DNA of 64,000 nucleotides from assembly GCF_963663645.1 (NCBI RefSeq), contig NZ_OY760503.1, positions 434,001-498,000 on the forward strand, in the 5' to 3' direction. Made by a program: the position numbers and the translations under genes. Each line of letters begins with the position of its first letter. The stretch's first letter is position 1. Origin of the DNA: an uncultured Trichococcus sp. (GTDB lineage: Bacteria > Bacillota > Bacilli > Lactobacillales > Aerococcaceae). Below, in pieces: positions 57,085 through 64,000 of the stretch. Below the pieces are notes generated by a model, which was given only the letters and a program-made list of their open reading frames with translations, was not told where the DNA came from and searched no databases.

Positions 57085-57345
57085 ATGAAGAAAAAATATT
57101 TGATGATTGGCCTTATTTCTTTTACCGCATTGACCACCTTCGCTGTCGCAACTCCCGTAGATGCAGCGATGATGGATACGGTGACATATGAAAATCACGG
57201 TCAGTATGTTCGTAGCCACGCCACTCATCTCCGTCACCACACGGAAGACGACCATCACATGAACGGCATCAGTATGCATGCGAGAAACTGGGACGGACAT
57301 ATTCGTTATTCCACTGGAGAAATGGATCCATCCTTGGACCAATAA
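57085..57345 (+). CDS. Secreted histidine-rich small protein
   Basis: An 86-residue protein with a classical signal peptide (MKKKYLMIGLISFTALTTFA, cleavage probably after VDA near residue 28). The mature part of about 58 residues has nine His, including HATHLRHHTEDDHHM, and acidic residues, suggesting metal binding outside the cell. AAAGGAAG precedes ATG 57085. No family is recognised. Confidence 0.75.
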   Translation: MKKKYLMIGLISFTALTTFAVATPVDAAMMDTVTYENHGQYVRSHATHLRHHTEDDHHMNGISMHARNWDGHIRYSTGEMDPSLDQ

Positions 57346-57406
57346 TTTCGGTACATAGGCAATAGATTATAGTTGATGGCATCTTTTTGACCATATAGCT
57401 AAATAG

Positions 57407-57460
57407 GGCGGCATCAAAACTAGAATAATACTTTCTAGTTTTGATGCCGCCTCTTTATTT
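57407..57460 (+). terminator. Long hairpin terminator after the His-rich peptide gene
   Basis: A perfect 19-bp stem (57407-57425 with 57433-57451) with a 7-nt loop and TCTTTATTTCTG. Between 57461 and 57645 nothing recognisable is seen. Confidence 0.8.
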
Positions 57461-57645
57461 CTGTATGGGCCTTGATTTTACGCTCAGAAATAACCCTTCA
57501 ATACCATTATGGCGGGCAAAATCAGTTCAACCCACAGTCAGAAAACCCGATAAAACTACCTTAGCGGGGAAAAATGTCTGCTGCCAACGCGAGATTCCCT
57601 TCCAACACCCTTTTGCCTGAGAGTCCCGCCATTAACTTGCTCTGG

Positions 57646-58038
57646 TTGTCCGATTCCTCTGCATTATCGGACAACCAGCAAATCAAGCTTACTCTGCTTG
57701 TCCGATTCTTCCGCGTTATCGGACAACCAACAAAACAAGCTTACTCCGCTTGTCCGATTCTTCCGCGTTATCGGACAACCAGCAAATCAAGCTTACTCCG
57801 CTTGTCCGATTCTTCCGCCTTATCGGACAACCAGCAAATCAAGCTTACTCTGCTTGTCCGATTCTTCCGCGTTATCGGACAACCAGCAAAACCAAATGAC
57901 TCCGCTTGTCCGATTCTTCCGTTTTATCGGACAACCAGCAAATCAAGCTTACTCCGCTTGTCCGATTTCTCCACATTATCGGACAACCAACAAAACAAAC
58001 TGACTCCACTTGTCCGATTCTTCCGCTTTATCGGACAA
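57646..58038 (+). repeat. Hairpin array 8: eight copies, exact 52-bp period, TTGTCCGAT arms
   Basis: Copies start at 57646, 57698, 57750, 57802, 57854, 57906, 57958 and 58010. Each has 9-bp arms, an 11-nt loop near TCTTCCGCGTT and a 23-nt spacer near CCAGCAAATCAAGCTTACTC. Arms and loop match arrays 4 and 6, while the spacer is private. It ends eight bases before the stop of the DUF47 gene on the other strand. Confidence 0.96.
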
Positions 58039-58045
58039 TCCCGGA

Positions 58046-58678
58046 TTATGCGTACTTCAACGCGATCTCTTCCACAAATTTGGTCACGTCCTTGAAGGCG
58101 TCGCAGCAATCCTCCAACGATTCATAGATTTTCCCCAGGATGACGGTGCTGACGGTATCCGTATTGCTCCGATAGAGTTCGCGCATGGATTGGATGTACA
58201 GCAGATCGCCTTCCTTTTCACAGGCATTGATCCGGTCGATGACTGCGTGGATCTCTTTTTGCGATTTCTTGTAGGTTTTCAAGAGCCGCACCGCTGTAAG
58301 CAATTCCTCGGCTGACTTTCCCACCAGATCCAGGAATCGGTTGATTCCCGGGGTGATGTTCTGTGGTTGATAGATTTCAATGTGGATCATGACATCCTCA
58401 ATCATGTCGATGGCATGGTCCAGACTGGTGACCAGCGCAATCACATCCTGCCTGTCGAAAGGCGGCAACAGATCATTGTACATATAGCGCATCAATCTGT
58501 ATTTGGCGAGGTCGGCATTGTGTTCGATTTCATGCATCTCGTCCAATTTTTGGATGAGCTCAGCAACCGGATAATCCACCAATACTTGCTTCAGGAAGTC
58601 CGCCGATTCAACACCCCATTCAGCAAGCTTGATGAACTCATCAAAATAATCCAACTTTTCCGTCTTCTTTTTGAACAT
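58046..58678 (-). CDS. DUF47/PhoU-like protein, partner of the PiT transporter
   Basis: A 210-residue all-helical cytoplasmic protein starting at ATG 58678 (MFKKKTEKLDYFDEFIKLAE) behind GGGGGTG; a longer in-frame reading overlaps the transporter gene. The metal-binding acidic motifs of PhoU-like proteins appear as EMHEIEHNADLAKYRL and RINACEKEGDLLYIQSM. It follows the PiT gene by 14 bases and probably modulates phosphate uptake. Confidence 0.92.
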   Translation of the reverse strand: MFKKKTEKLDYFDEFIKLAEWGVESADFLKQVLVDYPVAELIQKLDEMHEIEHNADLAKYRLMRYMYNDLLPPFDRQDVIALVTSLDHAIDMIEDVMIHIEIYQPQNITPGINRFLDLVGKSAEELLTAVRLLKTYKKSQKEIHAVIDRINACEKEGDLLYIQSMRELYRSNTDTVSTVILGKIYESLEDCCDAFKDVTKFVEEIALKYA

Positions 58679-58692
58679 ACACGGAGCACCCC

Positions 58693-59742
58693 CTAAAATA
58701 TCAGAATGAACAGCTTTGCCATCAAATACCCGACAAGGCCGCAGCCTGGAAATGTCAACACCCACGTATAAACCATTTCCTTGACCGTCAGCCAGTTCAC
58801 GCTCGACATATGCCTGCCCGCACCCACTCCCATGATGGCCGTTGTCTTGGTGTGGGTCGTGCTCACCGGCAGCCCCAGGAGCGAAGCCGTCAAGAGACTC
58901 AAGGCACCGGCAAAATCAGCGCTGAAGCCTTGATAGGTCTCCAGCTTCACCATATTGACCCCGACCGTCTTGATGATTTTCCCGCCGCCGATTGCCGTTC
59001 CCAAGGCCATGACCGTGGAACACAACAACATCAGCCAGACAGGGATAATGAAATCAGTCGCGGCATTCCCTTGCGACAAAGCGATGCCCAGCAGGAAAAT
59101 GCCGATGAACTTCTGGCCGTCCTGGGCCCCATGCATGAAGGCCATCGCAGCTGCACCGGCGATTTGGCTGTTGCGGAAGAAGGTTGTCGTGCTTTGCCGC
59201 TCAATGTCCTTGAACAGCGCGCCGACCAGCTTCACGACCAGGAACCCCAGAGACAGCCCCATAACGGTGGAAAGTATCAAGCCATAAAGCACCTTGATCC
59301 ATTCCGCCCCATTGATGCCACTGATGCCTCCCTGCAACGCAATCGCAGCCCCTGATACCCCAGCGATCAAGGCATGGCTTTCGCTTGTCGGGATGCCAAA
59401 ATACCATGCAGCAGTGGCCCATACCACAATCGCGAAGAGCGCCGCACACAGCGCTACGACCGCATCTTCCGTATTTCCGCCAAAATCAACCATCTTCGCC
59501 ATCGTCTGGGCAACTTTCGCATTGATCGCTGTCATCGCAAATACGCCTAAAAAATTGAACACAGCCGCCAGCAAGATGGCGTTCCGCGGCGTCATGCTTC
59601 TTGTCGAGACGCAGGTGGCGATGGCATTCGGCGCATCCGTCCACCCGTTCACCAAAACCACGCCCAGCGTCAAGGCCACCGTCACCGCAATAGCCGGGCT
59701 CGACAGCAGCAACTGAATGAATTCACCGAATGAAATCGCCAT
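58693..59742 (-). CDS. pit: Low-affinity inorganic phosphate transporter (PiT family)
   Basis: A 349-residue inner-membrane cation:phosphate symporter with about ten helices. The duplicated family signature appears as VNGWTDAPNAIATCVSTRSM (about 31-50) and SLLGLPVSTTHTKTTAIMGV (about 288-307). First gene of a two-gene unit with the DUF47 protein. Confidence 0.94.
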   Translation of the reverse strand: MAISFGEFIQLLLSSPAIAVTVALTLGVVLVNGWTDAPNAIATCVSTRSMTPRNAILLAAVFNFLGVFAMTAINAKVAQTMAKMVDFGGNTEDAVVALCAALFAIVVWATAAWYFGIPTSESHALIAGVSGAAIALQGGISGINGAEWIKVLYGLILSTVMGLSLGFLVVKLVGALFKDIERQSTTTFFRNSQIAGAAAMAFMHGAQDGQKFIGIFLLGIALSQGNAATDFIIPVWLMLLCSTVMALGTAIGGGKIIKTVGVNMVKLETYQGFSADFAGALSLLTASLLGLPVSTTHTKTTAIMGVGAGRHMSSVNWLTVKEMVYTWVLTFPGCGLVGYLMAKLFILIF

Positions 59743-59784
59743 AAAGAACCCCTGCCTTTCCGGACTACAGTGAAATGAATGGTT

Positions 59785-61509
59785 TTACATCGGAATCCCG
59801 ACTTCGATATGCTGGAAGGAATCCACATCAAACAATCCTTTATCCGTCAATTTCAGGCGCGGGATAACCGGGAGGCACAGGAACGAGAGGATCATGAAAA
59901 TGTTCTGCGATTCCTCCGCCAGCATAGCCAACTGCTTATGCAACTTATGCAATTCCTCGATCACTTCTTCGTACGGTTTTTCCGACATGATGCCGCCGAC
60001 CCGCAGAGGGACTGACGCCAACACTTTGCCGCCATCAACGATGACGAGTCCGCCTTGCATCCGTTCCGCTTCCTCGATCGCCAGCAGCATATCTGCATCA
60101 TTCGTTCCGGCAACGACCAGATTATGCGAATCATGAGCTACGGTCGAAGCAATCGCGCCCCGTTTCAGACCGAGTCCGCTGACGATTCCAGCACCGATGC
60201 TGCCGGTTTTGTGATGGCGTTCGCACACTACCATCTTCACTTGATCATTTTCTGGATCCGCAACAAAGAAGCCGTCCTCTGTCCGCACATCCGCTGCGAT
60301 TTTCTCCGTAATGATCCGGCCCGGCACAACCCCGATGACCCAAGCTTGCTGACCTTCAAGAAGCGGGATCTGTAAGTCGTCTTTTGTCACTTTCTTTAAA
60401 TGAAGAGAGGATCGGACAGCCTCCGGGACAGTTGCGCGGACGCTCCTTAAAGCGCCCAGATCCAGCAGACGTCCGCCTTTGATGATTGTTTCCGGACGCA
60501 GAGTCTCCAGGTTGTCTGTGATCAGGATATCCGCAAGATAGCCTGGTGCAATTGCGCCTTTGTCATGGATGCCGTGGCACACTGCATTGTTGAGCGTAGC
60601 CATCTGGATGGCGATCAGCGGGTCCAATCCTTGTTGGATGGCCAGCTGCGCGGCATAATTGACGGTTCCTTCTTCGGCCAATTCGTCCAGATGCTTATCG
60701 TCTGTGCAGAATGAAAAACGACGGCTGTTCCTTTCATTGATGGCCGGCAACAGCGCCAACAAATCTTTCGCGGCGGAACCTTCCCGCACCAACACATGGA
60801 TGCCCCGGCGTATCCGCGCAATCGCTTCTTCCGCAGTCACCGCCTCATGATCGTTGCGGATTCCTGCTGTGCTGTAGACATTCAATGCGGCATCCGGCAA
60901 ACCGGCCGCGTGTCCATCGACTTCAAGCCCAGCTTCTGTGGTCATTTGTATCTTTTCAAGCATATCCGGATTTGCATTCAAAACGGATGGATAATCCATC
61001 ACTTCCGCCAGGCCGATAACGGTCGGATGGGTCAAATAAGGGCGGAGATCATCTGCAGTCAGCGTTGCCCCGTTCTGCTCGAAGGGCGTTGCCGGCACAC
61101 ACGAAGGCAGCTTCATCAGAATATCCATGTCTGCGTTGGCAGCGTCCTCCAACATGAAGTCGATGCCGATTGTTCCTGCGACGTTCGCGATTTCATGCGG
61201 ATCAGTCACAACGGTCGTCACACCGTGTTTGATGAGCGCACGCGAAAATTCCGACGGTGTCACCATCGTCGATTCGATGTGGATATGCCCGTCGATAAAG
61301 CCCGGCATGACATATTTGCCTGAAGCATCCACCACTTGCTTCCCGTTCGGATAGGTACCGATGCCAACGATGTATCCGTCCTTGATCGCAACGTCCGCTT
61401 CAAAGGTCTCCAGCGAAAACACATCCACCACTGTTCCGTTTTGGATGATCAGGTCCGCTTCCTCCGGTTGCTGTGCTGCCTGGATCAATCTTTTCAATGC
61501 ATCTGTCAT
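59785..61509 (-). CDS. ade: Adenine deaminase
   Basis: A 574-residue amidohydrolase converting adenine to hypoxanthine in purine salvage. Metal-binding GHIHIESTMVTP (about 74-85), TDPHEIANVAG (about 106-116) and the C-terminal VAHDSHNLVVAGTNDADML (about 434-452) match the Ade family. No purine riboswitch is seen upstream; a TATAAT lies at 61569-61574 on the minus strand. Confidence 0.94.
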   Translation of the reverse strand: MTDALKRLIQAAQQPEEADLIIQNGTVVDVFSLETFEADVAIKDGYIVGIGTYPNGKQVVDASGKYVMPGFIDGHIHIESTMVTPSEFSRALIKHGVTTVVTDPHEIANVAGTIGIDFMLEDAANADMDILMKLPSCVPATPFEQNGATLTADDLRPYLTHPTVIGLAEVMDYPSVLNANPDMLEKIQMTTEAGLEVDGHAAGLPDAALNVYSTAGIRNDHEAVTAEEAIARIRRGIHVLVREGSAAKDLLALLPAINERNSRRFSFCTDDKHLDELAEEGTVNYAAQLAIQQGLDPLIAIQMATLNNAVCHGIHDKGAIAPGYLADILITDNLETLRPETIIKGGRLLDLGALRSVRATVPEAVRSSLHLKKVTKDDLQIPLLEGQQAWVIGVVPGRIITEKIAADVRTEDGFFVADPENDQVKMVVCERHHKTGSIGAGIVSGLGLKRGAIASTVAHDSHNLVVAGTNDADMLLAIEEAERMQGGLVIVDGGKVLASVPLRVGGIMSEKPYEEVIEELHKLHKQLAMLAEESQNIFMILSFLCLPVIPRLKLTDKGLFDVDSFQHIEVGIPM

Positions 61510-61651
61510 ACAAATTCCCCCTGATTCCGTTCGCTTTCTTGGCCAGCGAATCTCTCGTTGTTTCCTATATTATACACGATTCACATGGGGACCGATAACC
61601 TTCTTAATCGTCGCGCAATTTGCAACATTCATAAATCCTAGGTGATCGCTT

Positions 61652-61679
61652 TTGCCTATCAAATTTGTTCGATTATAAC
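61652..61679 (+). promoter_or_regulatory. Promoter of the amino-acid ABC importer
   Basis: TTGCCT (61652-61657), 16 bases, TATAAC (61674-61679). It implies a leader of about 165 nt before the binding-protein gene. Confidence 0.55.
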
Positions 61680-61746
61680 TGTTTGCTACTTACATGCACT
61701 GGTGATAAGATTTCCTCATGCCTTCGAACGACAAAAAGTAAGGGAG

Positions 61747-61817
61747 TGTCGGTTTGCAGGCTTTCATCACCAGCAACGACCGTGTGGGGGAGTATTTTTC
61801 CGGTCGAAGGACCGACA
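61747..61817 (+). ncRNA. Candidate structured leader RNA (three-way junction)
   Basis: P1 TGTCGGT (61747-61753) pairs with ACCGACA (61811-61817). P2 begins at once with TTGC-A-GG (61754-61760) and closes with CC-A-GCAA at 61770-61776. P3 CGACCG (61777-61782) pairs with CGGTCG (61801-61806). AAGG joins P3 to P1. It lies 35 bases before the start of the importer operon. No known riboswitch consensus is recognised. Confidence 0.45.
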
Positions 61818-61852
61818 ACATATCAAAAATACAAAAACAGGAGTGAAACATA

Positions 61853-62698
61853 ATGAAGAAACTATTATCAAAAATCTTATTCGTGGGTACAGCAGGCTTG
61901 GCTTTGGCAGCTTGTGGCGCAACAACAACTGACTCAAGTTCGGACAGTACCTCTACAGCATCCAGCACCGCTGCAGCAGGAAACGTCTTAAAAACGATCG
62001 AAGAAAACAAACAATTGCGCATCGGTGTGGAAGGCACTTACCCGCCATTTAGCTACCATGACACAGAAACAGGCGACTTGGTCGGTTTCGAAGTGGAAAT
62101 CGCGGAAGTCATCGCTGAAGATTTGGGCGTGGAAGCTGTCTTCGTCGAAACGAAATGGGATTCCCTGATTGCCGGATTGGACGTCAATAAATACGATATC
62201 GTCATCAACAACGTAGGGGTCACGGAAGAACGACAAGCGGTCTATGACTTCACCGATGCTTATTTCGAGTCCTATGGCCAATTGGCTGTCAGCGCAGACT
62301 CTGATATCCAAACTTTGGAAGACTACAGCGGTAAAAAATCAGCCCAATCCACTACAAGCAATTACGCACAGAACGCCCGCGACCTTGGCGCTGAAATCGT
62401 TCCTGTCGACGGCTTCAATCAAGCAGTTGAATTGATCACTTCAGGCCGTGCGGACGGAACAATCAATGATTACATCACTTTCTTGACTTACTTTGAGGAA
62501 TATCCAGATTCCACGTTGAAACTGATCGATGAAAAATTGCCTACAAATGACGAAGTCGGCATTATCCTGCAAAAAGAAAACACAGACCTGCAGGACAAAC
62601 TGAACGAAATCATCGCAGCCCGCACAGAAGACGGCACTTTCAAAGCAATCTTCGAAAAATACCTAGGTGAAGACATCAGCGTCGGAGCCAACGAATAA
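61853..62698 (+). CDS. Amino-acid ABC transporter binding lipoprotein (cystine/polar amino acid type)
   Basis: A 281-residue extracellular binding protein with lipid anchor at C21 (lipobox LAAC) and a Ser/Thr linker (about 24-43). LRIGVEGTYPPFSYHD (about 55-70), GFEVEIAEVIAEDLG and the ligand-binding Arg context IVINNVGVTEERQAVYDFTD place it in the polar amino-acid binding family, nearest in look to cystine-binding proteins. Ligand not proven. First gene of a three-gene importer. Confidence 0.88.
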   Translation: MKKLLSKILFVGTAGLALAACGATTTDSSSDSTSTASSTAAAGNVLKTIEENKQLRIGVEGTYPPFSYHDTETGDLVGFEVEIAEVIAEDLGVEAVFVETKWDSLIAGLDVNKYDIVINNVGVTEERQAVYDFTDAYFESYGQLAVSADSDIQTLEDYSGKKSAQSTTSNYAQNARDLGAEIVPVDGFNQAVELITSGRADGTINDYITFLTYFEEYPDSTLKLIDEKLPTNDEVGIILQKENTDLQDKLNEIIAARTEDGTFKAIFEKYLGEDISVGANE

Positions 62699-62721
62699 GA
62701 AAAAGGATTGGTGAGTAAATT

Positions 62722-63390
62722 TTGCAGCATACATTATCCATAATCGAAAACGCCCTATGGCCAATTCTGGAAGCAGGATTTACCGTCACCATCCCCTTGG
62801 CGCTGATTTCCTTTGCCTTGTCGCTTGTCCTGGCTGTCCTTACCGCAGTCATGCGGATTTCTAAAAGCAGGTTGTTGAAAGGGCTGGCTTGGTTCTATGT
62901 TTGGGTATTCCGTGGCACCCCGCTTTTGATCCAATTGTTCATCGTCTTCTTCGGTTTGCCGAAACTGAACATCACCTTGGATGCCTGGACCGCCGCTATT
63001 CTGACTTTCGCCCTGAACAGCGGTGCCTATTCGGCCGAATCCATTCGTGGCGCGATCCTGTCCATCCCGCGAGGGCAATGGGAAGCAGCCGACTCATTGG
63101 GCATGACGCACGGACAGGTCCTGAAAAGGATCATCTTCCCGCAGACCATCCGGATTGCCTTGCCGGCCGTCATGAATGACTTCATCTCCTTGGTGAAATC
63201 GACCTCGTTGGCATCCAGCATCACAATCATCGAAATGACGATGGTCGGGCAGCAGTTCGCTTCCGTTACCTATGAACCGTTGATTCTGTATATGGAAGTG
63301 GCTGTGGTCTATCTCCTTATCAGTACAGTGTTGACTTGGATCCAAGGCAAATTGGAAATCAGAACTTCCAAATATCTGAAAAAGGCGTGA
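62722..63390 (+). CDS. Amino-acid ABC transporter permease (HisM/GlnP type)
   Basis: A 222-residue inner-membrane protein with about five helices and TTG start at 62722 (reading MQHTLSIIENALWPILEAGF) behind GGTGAG; no better start exists. FRGTPLLIQLFIVFFGLP (about 60-77) and the EAA loop EAADSLGMTHGQVLKRIIFP (about 118-137) are diagnostic. Follows the binding-protein gene by 23 bases. Confidence 0.92.
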   Translation: MQHTLSIIENALWPILEAGFTVTIPLALISFALSLVLAVLTAVMRISKSRLLKGLAWFYVWVFRGTPLLIQLFIVFFGLPKLNITLDAWTAAILTFALNSGAYSAESIRGAILSIPRGQWEAADSLGMTHGQVLKRIIFPQTIRIALPAVMNDFISLVKSTSLASSITIIEMTMVGQQFASVTYEPLILYMEVAVVYLLISTVLTWIQGKLEIRTSKYLKKA

Positions 63391-63394
63391 CGAC

Positions 63395-64000
63395 ATGATC
63401 GAAATAAAAAATATCCAAAAATCCTTCGGTGACTTTCACACCCTCAAGGACATCTCGTTGACGTTCAAAACAGGTGAAACGACCGTCATCGTCGGCCCAT
63501 CCGGTTCGGGCAAGTCCACCCTGCTCCGCACCTTGAACCTGTTGGAAGTGCCCGAGAGCGGCATCCTGAAGAACGGCAATCTTGAGGTCGATTTCAGCTC
63601 CAAAATATCGAAAGAAACGATGATGGCCATCCGCAAAGAAACGGCGATGGTGTTCCAGAGCTTCAACCTCTTCCCGCACCTGTCGGTATTGGAAAACGTC
63701 ATCGAAGGCCCGATCACGGTCCTGAAACTTTCGAAAACGGAGGCGACTGCCAGAGCCAAAAACCTGCTGACCAAAGTGGGCTTGGCCGACAAACTGGATC
63801 ATTACCCGGACCAACTATCGGGCGGGCAGCAGCAACGCGTGGCCATCGCGCGCGCCTTGGCCATGGAGCCAGAATTCGTCCTGTTCGACGAACCCACTTC
63901 CGCTCTTGATCCTGAGTTGGAGGCGGAAGTACTACGCGTCCTGAAGGAACTGGCTTCCGAGAAGCTGTCCATGATTATCGTGACGCACAACCTTGACTTC
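63395..64000 (+). CDS. Amino-acid ABC transporter ATP-binding protein, 3' end cut by the window
   Basis: 202 residues are visible from ATG 63395 ([20 protein letters not shown]). Walker [10 protein letters not shown] (about 33-41), Q-loop [12 protein letters not shown], signature [15 protein letters not shown] and Walker [15 protein letters not shown] are all present. It powers the importer formed with the two preceding genes, four bases after the permease stop. About 40 residues are missing at the right edge. Confidence 0.95.
   Translation, partial: MIEIKNIQKSFGDFHTLKDISLTFKTGETTVIVGPSGSGKSTLLRTLNLLEVPESGILKNGNLEVDFSSKISKETMMAIRKETAMVFQSFNLFPHLSVLENVIEGPITVLKLSKTEATARAKNLLTKVGLADKLDHYPDQLSGGQQQRVAIARALAMEPEFVLFDEPTSALDPELEAEVLRVLKELASEKLSMIIVTHNLDF

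Noticed and set aside
57574-58095. Plus-strand open frame of 173 codons across array 8
   Set aside because: A repeat artefact with a 52-residue period that ends antisense to the DUF47 gene; other frames are open as well.
61510-61650. Purine riboswitch upstream of adenine deaminase
   Set aside because: The conserved core sequences of the purine aptamer are not found on the minus strand of this region.

Overview
The window looks like chromosomal DNA of a low-to-mid-GC Gram-positive bacterium of the Lactobacillales, most like Carnobacteriaceae such as Trichococcus. The grounds are strong AGGAGG ribosome binding sites, TTGACA-N17-TATAAT promoters, CcpA-type cre sites, a PTS, a SAM-I riboswitch and lipobox solute-binding proteins. 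The genus is an inference that was not checked against any database.

Most of the window is a sugar-catabolism region. Positions 1-10.6 kb hold two GPH-family sugar symporters, a GH3 and a GH2 glycosidase, a beta-phosphoglucomutase and three AraC/cupin regulators. A GH78 alpha-L-rhamnosidase with a frameshifted tail (10.9-13.7 kb) is followed by an RpiB/LacAB-like isomerase, an IS200-type insertion, a DEAD-box RNA helicase and metE. The L-rhamnose operon rhaB-rhaA-rhaD-fucO lies opposite its AraC regulator (20.3-26.1 kb). The Leloir operon galK-galT-galE (26.5-30.2 kb) has a near-consensus promoter and a cre site. Next come a TauE/SafE permease, a beta-glucoside PTS with 6-phospho-beta-glucosidase and an RpiR regulator, a UPF0126/TRIC-like channel, an MFS-M20 amidohydrolase pair, and a large AraC regulator fused to a GH39-like domain.

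Positions 43.4-54.7 kb hold a cluster for beta-1,2-glucooligosaccharides (sophorooligosaccharides): LacI repressor with three operators, binding protein, two permeases, GH94 1,2-beta-oligoglucan phosphorylase, ROK kinase, GH3 beta-glucosidase and a DUF624 protein. It abuts a truncated EamA transporter, so it may be an insertion. The right end holds a DUF488 protein, a DUF4230 protein, a small coiled-coil gene under a SAM-I riboswitch, a secreted His-rich peptide, a PiT phosphate transporter with a DUF47/PhoU-like partner, adenine deaminase, and an amino-acid ABC importer with a structured leader, cut by the window end.

The most unusual content is intergenic. Eight loci carry tandem arrays of short hairpins with a repeat register of about 52 bp; in the three TTGTCCGAT loci it is exactly 52 bp, for 6, 12 and 8 copies. 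Arms are about 9 bp and loops about 11 nt, while spacers and often stems are private to each locus. Every array lies next to at least one gene 3' end and none lies in a divergent promoter region. I found no known family that explains them.
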